Shown here: positions 1 to 7,705 of the stretch, piece by piece | Position numbering within the stretch: position 1 is the stretch's first letter | Layout of the letters: every line of letters begins with the position of its first letter | Source of the DNA: CAZUMH01 sp964621645 | GTDB lineage: Bacteria; Zhuqueibacterota; QNDG01; JAGLOF01 | Assembly (NCBI GenBank): GCA_964621645.1 | Contig: CAZUMH010000007.1 | Span: 1 to 64,000 of the forward strand | DNA: 64,000 nt | Reading direction: 5' to 3' | Notes under the pieces: generated by a model | What the model saw: only the letters and a program-made list of their open reading frames with translations | What the model was told of the DNA's origin: nothing | Database searches by the model: none | Program-made: the position numbers and the translations under genes

Positions 1-747
1 ACGCAATTTCTCTTTATACTTTTCGGTCAGCGCGGCTTTGGACTGGATGGGGGTATGCACCGCGTAATGGGACAGATAGGCCAAAAAGGGCTCCCGGCTG
101 TGCTGCTTCATGAAGGCGATGGCCTCATCCGTCAGCCTGTCGGTCAGGTACTCACCCTCCTTGCCCCCCTCCAAATCGGGGACGTCCCAGCGCTTACGCT
201 CATTCTTGTAGGGATAAAAATAGGAAGCCGGCTGTCCGGCCCAGTGGCCGCCCTTGTTCAGCTGGAATCCCTGATCCTGGGGCAGGAATCCCTCATCGCC
301 CAGGTGCCATTTTCCGAAAAACCCCGTGCTGTACCCTGCTTCGTCCAGGGCTTCGGCCAGGGTCACTTCCGCAAGAGGCATTGCGTGCAGATCTTCCGTC
401 CCCAACAACGGCCGATTCTTGGGATCCAGCCCGGGGATCCAGTCGGTGATTCCCGCCCGCGCAGGATATTTTCCCGTAAGAATGCTGGCCCTGGTGGGAG
501 AACAGACCGGGCAGGCAGCATAGGCATCGGTGAAACGCATTCCCCCGGCGGCCAGACGGTCGATATTCGGCGTCTCATAAAAGGTGCTGCCGTAAACCCC
601 CGTATCCTTCCAGCCCATATCATCAATGAGAATAAAAACAAAGTTGGGCCTCCTCCTGCCCGAGAGGCGGCAACCGCCCAAAGCCGCTGCCGCCAGTCCG
701 GCGCTTCCGAGTCTGACAAATTGACGGCGTGTAATAGGTGCGCCCAT
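1..747 (-). CDS. Type I sulfatase, N-terminal part (cut by window edge)
   Basis: Hydrolyses sulfate esters, here probably on a polysaccharide, outside the cytoplasm. The frame is open from an ATG at 745-747 to base 1, so about 249 N-terminal residues are visible and the C-terminal part is missing. Visible: a twin-arginine start (RR at residues 7-8), a possible lipobox LGGC with Cys26, the metal pair DD at 42-43, and the sulfatase signature CSPTR with Cys82 as the residue converted to formylglycine, followed by a GKWHLG motif. The radical-SAM maturase at 3026-4240 could carry out that Cys conversion, which fits Cys- rather than Ser-type processing flexibility in anaerobes. It stands 15 bases after the DUF5916 gene and is probably co-transcribed with it. 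Family assignment is secure; the substrate is not known. Confidence 0.9.
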   Translation of the reverse strand, partial: MGAPITRRQFVRLGSAGLAAAALGGCRLSGRRRPNFVFILIDDMGWKDTGVYGSTFYETPNIDRLAAGGMRFTDAYAACPVCSPTRASILTGKYPARAGITDWIPGLDPKNRPLLGTEDLHAMPLAEVTLAEALDEAGYSTGFFGKWHLGDEGFLPQDQGFQLNKGGHWAGQPASYFYPYKNERKRWDVPDLEGGKEGEYLTDRLTDEAIAFMKQHSREPFLAYLSHYAVHTPIQSKAALTEKYKEKLR

Positions 748-762
748 GTTCTCTTCTCCTTG

Positions 763-2853
763 TCAAAATACCCAGGACAGTTTGGTGAACAGTGTTCTTC
801 CCTGCCCCTCCTCTTCGGTGTAGCGGGTGGTGCCTTCCTGATAGGCCAGCTGCAGCGAACCGAAGGGCGGCAGGAAGCGCCAGACCATAAGCAATTGCAG
901 GGTCTTGCGTTCCAGTTCGAAATCGGGATTGTGCCAGAAACTGTTCAGCTCATATCTGGTCTGGTAGAAGATCTTGAAATAAAGATCGTTGTTCAGGTAA
1001 TAGCTGGAGCGGATGTAGTGAATCCAGTTGTTCTCGCCCGGTTCAGTGGGCGAAAGCCAGGTTTTCTCGGCATGATAGGAAAGATCCCAGGCTTCCATCA
1101 GTTTGATTTCGACACCGCCTTCGATCGCTTCCATTTCGGCATCGTAAAGCCTGCCCCGCTTATATTCCACCCCCGCCGAGAAACCCTGATTATTGTCATA
1201 GCCGAAATCCAGACCCCATTCGTGATTGCTAAAATCCTTTTCGAAGTAGGGATCGTACTTGGCCTTGAAATCGGCTGCGTAGGCCAGCTCCAGACTGAAA
1301 GTCTTATTGAAAGAGATCTCCGCATCGGAATCGAAAGACCAGGAGCGCAGATATCCGGACTGGCTCCGGTACTGGTTGTAATTGATAGAAGGCTCCACAG
1401 CATCGAAGCCGTGACGGTTGATCCAGAAGACATGACTCAGATTTGTGTCGAATTCCTTGCGGTCGTCGTGCTGGATGAATCCCACCTCATTCATGTTCTG
1501 TTTCACTCCCGTGCCGTAGGAGGAATAACGCAGGTGGAAATGGGTAAACTGGGTATCGTAGGCCGGTCGCAGGAACCAGGTCCAGGTTCCCTCCCTGGCG
1601 GGGCCGTGGGATTTGATCAGCTGGGTGGTCATCCCCAACAAATCGGTAAAAAACAGCGTGCCGACTAAACCGAGAGAACCGCTGTTTTCGCTCCGGTAGG
1701 AGCGGTTGGCGCCGATGATTCCGAGTGTAGAACCGTTGGCCAGCTCCCTGTTTACTCTGAACACCGAATAGATGGCTTTCTCTCCGGCTTCCACATCCTC
1801 CCCGGCTGTGGCGGGATCAGAGGCGGTCACCAGTCCGTTTAGATTCACTTTGCCCACCTTGCCGTTCACTTTTGCCCCCCAGGGAATTTCGCCGATACGC
1901 CGTGAATAGAACTGTTCGATTCGGGTCGAATAGTTTTCCGCTCCTTCCAGGAAGAAGGGACGCTTTTCGGGATAGCTGAGTTCGAATCGGGTTAGATTTA
2001 CCTGTTCCACGTCTCCTTCCACGGTGGCAAAATCCGGATTGATCGTGAACGACAAGCCCAGATTGCTTTGAAGATTGAAGCGCGCGTCCAGTCCGATGTT
2101 GCGCACCGGGGCTTCACCCTCCTGAAATTCACCTTGGATGTAAGGAATAAGGGTGTATTTTTTTAGGGATAAATTTTCAAAATCGAGATTTGTCAGGGCT
2201 CCGAACTGGGAGACTCTGGTAGTTGAAACCAAATCCCTATTGATGAAAGATTCCTCTTTCAGCCGGGCGATCCAGCGCCCCGCCCCAAGACCCCAGCTGG
2301 TCAGATTGCGGTTGTACTTCAGGGATTTTATCGGAATGGCAAATTCGGCCTGCCAGCCGTTTTCCGTGATCTGAGCGGCTCCGTACCAGGTCTCATCCCA
2401 GTTCCAATCCGCCGTTCTGCCGTTGTCAGCGAAACGACCGTCCAGCTGGGTGCCTAAGGGATTTATTGCGAAAAGATAGGCACTGTTATCGTCATCGAAG
2501 CTATCCAGGGCGATGGCCACCGCGTCGTCATCAAAAATATCGCCGTCTCTCTTGGTGGCGCAGGCGGTTATCCTGCCGGGTTCCTGATCACTGCAGTCAA
2601 AGGCAAAGTAGATCATGTTATCATCATAGGCCGCTCGCAATACGGTATGCAGACTGGCCGGTTCATTATAGCTGGGCTCAAACTGGTAGAAGGTATCGAT
2701 AAAAGGGGCGTCCTGCCAGACCTTCTCGTTTAAAAGGCCGTCTATGTGGATCTTCTCACTGGTGTGCCGGGTCGGGAGGGACTGAGCCGTCACCCCTGTC
2801 ACTCCGATAAACAGCATCCCCGCCAGAATGAACACCGATCTAAATCTCTCCAT
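763..2853 (-). CDS. CBM9-like / DUF5916 outer-membrane protein
   Basis: Predicted secreted 696-residue protein. After a signal peptide (about residues 1-24, ending VTAQ) comes a CBM9-like carbohydrate-binding domain (about 25-200, with the typical IDGLLNEKVWQ opening and DDAVAIALDSF pattern) and then a DUF5916 region rich in alternating aromatic beta-strands that looks like a membrane barrel. The last residues (KLSWVF) end in Phe, as many outer-membrane proteins do. I chose the ATG at 2851-2853 because GGAGG sits 5 bases before it, while the ATG at 2865 has no ribosome site. It lies between the sulfatase and its maturase, so a role in binding or importing glycan is likely but inferred. No enzymatic function is assigned to this family with certainty. 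Confidence 0.8.
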   Translation of the reverse strand: MERFRSVFILAGMLFIGVTGVTAQSLPTRHTSEKIHIDGLLNEKVWQDAPFIDTFYQFEPSYNEPASLHTVLRAAYDDNMIYFAFDCSDQEPGRITACATKRDGDIFDDDAVAIALDSFDDDNSAYLFAINPLGTQLDGRFADNGRTADWNWDETWYGAAQITENGWQAEFAIPIKSLKYNRNLTSWGLGAGRWIARLKEESFINRDLVSTTRVSQFGALTNLDFENLSLKKYTLIPYIQGEFQEGEAPVRNIGLDARFNLQSNLGLSFTINPDFATVEGDVEQVNLTRFELSYPEKRPFFLEGAENYSTRIEQFYSRRIGEIPWGAKVNGKVGKVNLNGLVTASDPATAGEDVEAGEKAIYSVFRVNRELANGSTLGIIGANRSYRSENSGSLGLVGTLFFTDLLGMTTQLIKSHGPAREGTWTWFLRPAYDTQFTHFHLRYSSYGTGVKQNMNEVGFIQHDDRKEFDTNLSHVFWINRHGFDAVEPSINYNQYRSQSGYLRSWSFDSDAEISFNKTFSLELAYAADFKAKYDPYFEKDFSNHEWGLDFGYDNNQGFSAGVEYKRGRLYDAEMEAIEGGVEIKLMEAWDLSYHAEKTWLSPTEPGENNWIHYIRSSYYLNNDLYFKIFYQTRYELNSFWHNPDFELERKTLQLLMVWRFLPPFGSLQLAYQEGTTRYTEEEGQGRTLFTKLSWVF

Positions 2854-2975
2854 ATCTTCCTCCATTAAGGATAATAGCCTTCCTTTGCTCCCTCAATCGC
2901 GCAGTAAAATCCGTTGAGTCCCTAAACATGGGATCAAGCGTCTCTTTATCAATAAATCTTGAATACGCAGATGGA

Positions 2976-3004
2976 TATCCAGATAGTTTTGATAGATCTG
3001 GATA
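2976..3004. repeat. 9-bp inverted repeat (TATCCAGAT / ATCTGGATA)
   Basis: Perfect arms at 2976-2984 and 2996-3004 with an 11-base loop, between the maturase stop (3026) and the DUF5916 start (2853). On the minus strand it lies after the maturase, but the T-run comes before rather than after the hairpin, so it is not a normal intrinsic terminator. It could be an RNA processing or regulatory element. Confidence 0.4.
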
Positions 3005-3025
3005 AAAAATATCCTGTTTCTCTAT

Positions 3026-4240
3026 TCAGGCGCCGCAGCACTGCTTGAATTTTTTCCCGCTGCCGCAGGGACAGGGATCATTGCGGCCGGGAGCCTCCCC
3101 CTGCAACGATTGCCGCACATTCCAGCGCCGGGCCAAATCCCGCATGCGTTCGTCGATGTAGGGGAAGAGCAGTTTGTATGAAGGACAGAGAGCGCTCAGG
3201 CCGTTGCCGGTGGGATTATTGAGGCGGTCCTTGGGACATCCGCCCCGGCAGATTCCCAGCCAGGAACAATCCCGGCATTCCGCGTGCAGCTGCGCCTTGT
3301 CCTCCCCGAACGTTTGCTGCCTATCTGATTGTAAAAGATCTATTAACCTGTCGTTCAGGACATGCCCGAGATGGTGTTCCTCATCCACGAAAAAATCGCA
3401 GGAATAGACATCACCCGTGTGCTCCACTACCAGGTAAGTGCCGCATTCCTCCAGCAGGGTGCAGAGGGGGGGCGGCACTTCGACGTAGAGATGAAACAGA
3501 GATTCAAACAGCCGGATCGAGGTAGTTGGCCGCAGGCCCTGGAAATCATCCCACCAGAGATCAAACAATTTCCGCATGAACTCACCGAACTTATCCGGAT
3601 TAACCGAGAAAGATGCGGCCCGTCCCCGGCGGGAAGGATCAAGTTCCACGCAGGGGATGAACTGCATGTAATTAATCTCCAGACTTTTCAGATAACCGTA
3701 AATCTCATCCGGATAGTGGGCCGAATAGTCATTGACCACCACCAGGGCGTTCACTTCCGCCCCTTCACTCAGGAGCATCCGGGCCCGCTCTTCCACCAGC
3801 GCCTGGCTTCCCTTGCCGGCCGCGGTCCTCCGGTAACGGTCGTGAACGTGCGCCGGCCCATCCAGGGAAAGACCCACGAGAAATTTATATTCGGCCAGGA
3901 AACGGGCCCACTCAGGATCGAGCAGCAGCCCGTTGGTCTGTAGGCCGTTAGCCGCTTCCTGTCCCCGGCCGAATCTCTGCTGGAATTCCACCGCTTCCTT
4001 GAAGAAATTCAGGCCCATCAGGGTAGGCTCTCCTCCCTGCCAGCCGAAAGAGATCTGCCTCCCTCCCTGCTCAAGCGCCTGGCGCATCGTCTCCCGGAGA
4101 ACATCGCGACTCATACGGTGGGTCGGGCTCCGCTGGAAAAATTCTGACTTTTTCAGGTAGAAACAGTACTCGCAGCGGAGGTTGCAGTCCGGTCCGGCCG
4201 GCTTAATCAGCAGGGATGTCAGGGGTTTAAATCCTGTCAC
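3026..4240 (-). CDS. Anaerobic sulfatase-maturating enzyme (radical SAM/SPASM)
   Basis: Converts the active-site Cys or Ser of type I sulfatases into formylglycine without oxygen, in the cytoplasm. The 404-residue protein has the radical-SAM cluster motif C19-x3-C23-x2-C26 (CNLRCEYC followed by FYLK, typical of anSME), the GGEP-type motif (WQGGEPTL), and a Cys-rich SPASM region near residues 270-350 (CGTY, CDFF, CRDC, CRGGCP) for two auxiliary clusters. The last 20 residues form a SEC-C type zinc motif (NDPCPCGSGKKFKQCC). The start is GTG; ATG in the area leads to an immediate stop. A strong promoter with a palindrome lies upstream at 4283-4326. The nearby sulfatase at the left edge is the obvious client. 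Confidence 0.92.
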   Translation of the reverse strand: MTGFKPLTSLLIKPAGPDCNLRCEYCFYLKKSEFFQRSPTHRMSRDVLRETMRQALEQGGRQISFGWQGGEPTLMGLNFFKEAVEFQQRFGRGQEAANGLQTNGLLLDPEWARFLAEYKFLVGLSLDGPAHVHDRYRRTAAGKGSQALVEERARMLLSEGAEVNALVVVNDYSAHYPDEIYGYLKSLEINYMQFIPCVELDPSRRGRAASFSVNPDKFGEFMRKLFDLWWDDFQGLRPTTSIRLFESLFHLYVEVPPPLCTLLEECGTYLVVEHTGDVYSCDFFVDEEHHLGHVLNDRLIDLLQSDRQQTFGEDKAQLHAECRDCSWLGICRGGCPKDRLNNPTGNGLSALCPSYKLLFPYIDERMRDLARRWNVRQSLQGEAPGRNDPCPCGSGKKFKQCCGA

Positions 4241-4282
4241 TGCATCAATCCTTTACCGCATAAAAAGATCTGGGAAGGAACG

Positions 4283-4296
4283 TATTCTCGAGAATA
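4283..4296. promoter_or_regulatory. Perfect 14-bp palindrome (candidate operator)
   Basis: TATTCTCGAGAATA is its own reverse complement. It begins 2 bases downstream of the -10 of the predicted maturase promoter and is centred where transcription should start, a position usual for repressor operators. The binding protein is not identified; no regulator gene lies next to it. Confidence 0.5.
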
Positions 4297-4297
4297 T

Positions 4298-4326
4298 ATG
4301 GTAACCAAAGAAAATGTACATGTCAA
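4298..4326 (-). promoter_or_regulatory. Sigma-70-type promoter for the sulfatase maturase
   Basis: On the minus strand a consensus -35 TTGACA (4321-4326) is separated by exactly 17 bases from TACCAT (4298-4303). It would start transcription about 50 bases before the GTG start at 4240. It likely drives the maturase, the DUF5916 gene and the sulfatase. Confidence 0.5.
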
Positions 4327-4412
4327 TAGACATTTTCTCAGGGCTGGCAGATTGATATGTATTGAGTAATCTCATATGATTGTTCCCCCGGTTGAATATG
4401 GAACCCAAACTG

Positions 4413-4444
4413 TTCACGTTTCATGACGTGAACCGTCACGGTTC
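4413..4444. repeat. Two overlapping, mutually exclusive hairpins
   Basis: Hairpin 1: TTCACGT (4413-4419) with ACGTGAA (4426-4432), 6-base loop. Hairpin 2: GAACCG (4430-4435) with CGGTTC (4439-4444), 3-base loop. They share GAA at 4430-4432, so only one can form at a time in RNA. They lie upstream of the small ORF at 4592. The rest of 4327-4591 shows no gene. Confidence 0.35.
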
Positions 4445-4591
4445 GGTGTGCATCCGTATATAGCCAACAAGCCGACATCTCGTTTGCATTCCCGCCTAAA
4501 AAATTGTACCTTCATATGATAAATAAAAAAGTACCTGCTCCAATTAAAAAAACGATCGGTTTCATGGTGCGATAATTAACAGGAGCCTGAA

Positions 4592-4771
4592 ATGGACGAA
4601 AAACAGAAGCATGAAGACAAGAGTAACTGGGCCATAGGAGGAACCACTCTTATTGGAATCGGAGTGGGATTCATCCTGCTGCCGAAGTCGCCCTTTTTAT
4701 TCATCGCATCCATTCTGATCGGCATCGGCCTGGGGCTGATTATTACGCCGATGATTTCGAATAAAAAGTAA
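4592..4771 (+). CDS. Small two-helix membrane protein (59 aa)
   Basis: Not recognised as a named family. The 59-residue product has a charged N-terminus (MDEKQKHEDKSN) followed by two hydrophobic segments, about residues 14-29 and 33-54, each built on a GIG/GVG glycine pattern, and a short basic tail (SNKK). AGGAG at 4581-4585 lies 6 bases before the ATG. Such short glycine-patterned hairpins are frequent among small inner-membrane proteins of unknown role. It is a lone plus-strand gene between minus-strand operons, and is followed by an inverted repeat at 4816-4850. Confidence 0.6.
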   Translation: MDEKQKHEDKSNWAIGGTTLIGIGVGFILLPKSPFLFIASILIGIGLGLIITPMISNKK

Positions 4772-4815
4772 TTCAGATCTAATGAATAATTCTATCCGCA
4801 CCCTACTAAAATCAA

Positions 4816-4850
4816 GGCCTGGGCGCATATAACATCCTAGCTCCCAGGCC
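4816..4850. terminator. Candidate terminator hairpin between convergent genes
   Basis: GGCCTGGG (4816-4823) pairs perfectly with CCCAGGCC (4843-4850) over a 19-base loop. It lies between the stop of the plus-strand small protein (4771) and the end of the minus-strand lipoprotein gene (4909). Only short T-stretches follow on either strand, so termination strength is uncertain. Confidence 0.4.
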
Positions 4851-4908
4851 ATCAGATTATTGCTATCTCTTTTGTTTTAAAAGAACGTTACTTCCTGGTG
4901 CGGCAGTG

Positions 4909-5550
4909 TTACATCTCTCCTTCTACTCTATCTGCCTTGATGAGTTTCCCCTTCACTTCACTGTCAGAGCTGATCCTCACCTTGACCTCAACATCAGGAT
5001 TACGATTTTCTATATCGCCATACACCACTGAGCCTTCCTTCACGGTTATAATAATCGTGAGCTTGTTTCTGGAACCCTTCGGCTCCTTGATGATCACGTC
5101 CCCGTGTACGACACTGCCTCCGGCAAGCGTTACATCTCCGTTATAAGTGGCGACATCCAGCTCCACATCGGCACCATCCAGCTCGATATCCCCGTTCACA
5201 CCGGAAATGCCGCCGGTTATCCTAACTCCCTTCGCGCACTCCACCGGCCCGTTCACGGAACCAATCTTCCCGTGAATCACAGCGCCATCTTCAACGGTGA
5301 TCCCGCCGTTGACCGACTGCAGATCCCCCGTTTCGGATTTCTTCCCCACGCTGAGGTTTCCATTGACACTGCGCACATCACCCTTAATAATGCAGTCGTC
5401 ACCCACCGTAACTGAGCCGTTAATCGCATTTAAATCATGACTAACGCGTTCTCCATCGCCGATATGAATCGAGCGGTTTACGGCGACGTGGCAGCCGGCT
5501 ACAACAACTAAAACCGCCAGTAGCGTAGAAAAAACAACCATCCTTTTCAT
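4909..5550 (-). CDS. Lipoprotein with repeated 'SVNG' beta-helix turns
   Basis: No named function. The 213-residue product begins with a lipoprotein signal (MKRMVV..., lipobox VVAGC), followed by about ten short imperfect repeats of 15-20 residues centred on (S/A)(V/I)NG: AINGSV, SVNGNL, SVNGGI, SVNGPV, GVNGDI, TYNGDV and so on. This pattern resembles bactofilin/polymer-forming and DUF4097-type right-handed beta-solenoids. The ATG at 5548-5550 was chosen because AAGGAGG lies 9 bases upstream and because it starts the signal peptide; longer upstream extension lacks both. It follows the GH97 gene with about 50 bases between and may be the last gene of that operon. A surface-anchored solenoid is the best description. 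Confidence 0.75.
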   Translation of the reverse strand: MKRMVVFSTLLAVLVVVAGCHVAVNRSIHIGDGERVSHDLNAINGSVTVGDDCIIKGDVRSVNGNLSVGKKSETGDLQSVNGGITVEDGAVIHGKIGSVNGPVECAKGVRITGGISGVNGDIELDGADVELDVATYNGDVTLAGGSVVHGDVIIKEPKGSRNKLTIIITVKEGSVVYGDIENRNPDVEVKVRISSDSEVKGKLIKADRVEGEM

Positions 5551-5597
5551 CCTGCTTGCCTCCTTATTAAAATCTTTACAATAGGAACAAATAATCA

Positions 5598-7553
5598 TCA
5601 ATCACCGATTTTCTCCAGAATTGCCACCCATCCTCCTCCTGGAGCCAGGGGAACCGACAGTGAATCCGAGGCATTCACCAGCAGTTCCCGGGTGGCAAAA
5701 TCCCGAGCCCTGCGGCTGGCGTTAACCCCGTCCTGCCAGATTCTGGCCTGAAACTTTCCTTCACCAAGGAAGGAAAGATCACAGCTGAGCTCCCTGGGGG
5801 TCCAATCCGTCATAGCTCCCACATACCAGGTATCTCCCGATCTGCGGGCCATAAGAATATAATCCGAAACAGCCGCCTGCAGCACTTTCGTTTCATCCCA
5901 GATCACGGGGACCTGAGAGAGAAATTCCATGCACATTCGTTCCCGCAGGTAATTCGAGGGAGAATCGGCCAGCATTTGCAGGGGACTCTCATAGACAACA
6001 TACATGGCCAGCTGATGGCAGCGGGTCCCCAGGCTCATGGGCCGGGTAAAGCTGGGATTGAAATTTTCTTTGGTGGCGTTGATCATGGCTCCGGGTGTGT
6101 AATCCATGGGGCCGGCAACCATGCGGGTGAACGGCAGGATCAGATCATGTTCTGGATTGGTATTATCACTCCACTTGCAGTGTTCCATGCCCCGCACTCC
6201 CTCCCGTGTCATCACATTGGGATAGGCCCGGCGCAATCCGTCCGGTTTGCAAGAACCATGGAAATCGACCAGCAGTTTGTGTTCGGCCGCCTTGCGGGCG
6301 ATTTTATGATAAAAGTTGATCATTTCCTGATCTTCGCGCTGCATGAAATCCACCTTGATCCCTTTGATCCCCCAGGCGCTGAACTGGTTCAGGGCCTCGT
6401 CAAGTTGATCATCCAATGTCTTCCAAACCACCCAGAGAATAATCCCCACACCCCTTTCGTTGCCGTACTGCACCAATTCCGGAATGTTGATCTCCGGCTT
6501 GACCGCCAACAGGTTACCCAGTTCGTACCAGCCCTCGTCCAGTATTATGTAATCGGCCCCGTGACTGGACGCGAAATCGATATAATATTTGTAGGTCCTG
6601 GTGTTGATTCCTGCCTCGAAATCAACGCCGTACAAATTATTGGCGTTCCACCAGTCCCAGGAAACTTTGCCAGGCTTGATCCAGTCTGTGTCCGTGAGTG
6701 CCAGTTCGGGAGCCAGCGTGAAAACCATCTGGGACTCCACCAGGCGTCCGGGATCATCCGCTATGATCAGCACTCGCCAGGGATAGCTGCGGCTTCCGTC
6801 CGTTTCAGCGATATAATCCGCTCTTTTTGTAACAGGCACGTCCCGGTCCCTCAGCTGTTTTTCCTCCAGGGGATAGCGGGGGAATACGCCGTCGAAACCG
6901 AAATCGCCGGTTCCCTGCAGATAAAGTCCGGCATAATCCTCCAGGTCTGCCTCGGTGACTGCGGCACAGACACCATTTTCCAGTTCAACAAGCACCGGCA
7001 CGTAACTCATCATGTCAGGCCGTATCAGCACCAGCCGCAGGTGTTTATATTCACTCTCCTGATGAGTAAAAAAACTCTTCGTCTCGGGAAAATATGTCTC
7101 CCAGTTGCCGTCGAAGCGATACTGAACTTTCTCATCCATGACCTTCACTCTGCCGGGCAGCCCGGTGACGAAACGGTACGCCACTCCGTCATCATATACG
7201 CGGAATATCAGCGTAAAGTAGCCCCGGAAGGTAAGAGTAAGCTCATTGTACCTATTTTCAATAGATGCTGATTTCTGTCGTACCACCGGTCTGATGGTTT
7301 CGCTGACGCTGTGGCGTTCCGCTTTGCTGATCCTGTCATTTTCTCCCAGGACTGTTCCGTCAACAGTGAGCGCGATTTCAGACGGCAGCAGGATTATCTG
7401 CTTTCCCAGTCTTACAGAATAACGGATCTTGTCTGCCGCCTCCACCCGTACCACAATCTTTTTATTGGGGGAACTGACCGTGTAATTCTTGGCAAAAACC
7501 GGCATCGCCAAAAGAAAACTTATAAATACTATAAAGTAACTATTCCGCCTCAT
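5598..7553 (-). CDS. Glycoside hydrolase family 97 (alpha-glucosidase/alpha-galactosidase)
   Basis: Secreted 651-residue enzyme that removes alpha-linked glucose or galactose from oligosaccharides. A signal peptide (ending MPVFA) precedes the N-terminal beta-sandwich (about 25-270), the catalytic barrel (about 290-560, with YIILDEGW and GIKVDFM) and a C-terminal beta domain. Asp402 in KVDFM stands where the nucleophile of retaining GH97 members is placed; inverting SusB-type members are reported to lack it, so a retaining, alpha-galactosidase-like mode is my inference. Start chosen at the ATG with AAAGGAGG upstream (7551-7553) instead of the longer frame. Part of the minus-strand glycan cluster. 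Confidence 0.88.
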   Translation of the reverse strand: MRRNSYFIVFISFLLAMPVFAKNYTVSSPNKKIVVRVEAADKIRYSVRLGKQIILLPSEIALTVDGTVLGENDRISKAERHSVSETIRPVVRQKSASIENRYNELTLTFRGYFTLIFRVYDDGVAYRFVTGLPGRVKVMDEKVQYRFDGNWETYFPETKSFFTHQESEYKHLRLVLIRPDMMSYVPVLVELENGVCAAVTEADLEDYAGLYLQGTGDFGFDGVFPRYPLEEKQLRDRDVPVTKRADYIAETDGSRSYPWRVLIIADDPGRLVESQMVFTLAPELALTDTDWIKPGKVSWDWWNANNLYGVDFEAGINTRTYKYYIDFASSHGADYIILDEGWYELGNLLAVKPEINIPELVQYGNERGVGIILWVVWKTLDDQLDEALNQFSAWGIKGIKVDFMQREDQEMINFYHKIARKAAEHKLLVDFHGSCKPDGLRRAYPNVMTREGVRGMEHCKWSDNTNPEHDLILPFTRMVAGPMDYTPGAMINATKENFNPSFTRPMSLGTRCHQLAMYVVYESPLQMLADSPSNYLRERMCMEFLSQVPVIWDETKVLQAAVSDYILMARRSGDTWYVGAMTDWTPRELSCDLSFLGEGKFQARIWQDGVNASRRARDFATRELLVNASDSLSVPLAPGGGWVAILEKIGD

Positions 7554-7705
7554 GGTGATTCGTCCTCCTTTACCTTTTGGGAAAGCGGCCCGGAAGTGCA
7601 GGTCATAAACAGCGAGACCGCTCATCGATAGTAAAATTATGGATCAGATCGATATGTCTCTTTTTGTGATCAGTAACCTGTTTGGGAAGCAAAGACCGTA
7701 TCCTC

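Noticed and set aside
55..1668. Long plus-strand open frame (537 codons)
   Set aside because: It lies antisense to the sulfatase and DUF5916 genes, which have clear motifs; no ribosome site or family resemblance.
2976..3004. Inverted repeat as an intrinsic terminator
   Set aside because: The T-run stands before the stem on the minus strand and A's follow on the plus strand, the wrong order for termination.
5976..7271. 431-codon plus-strand frame
   Set aside because: Antisense shadow of the GH97 gene, rich in His/Gly/Ile in the way typical of mirror frames.
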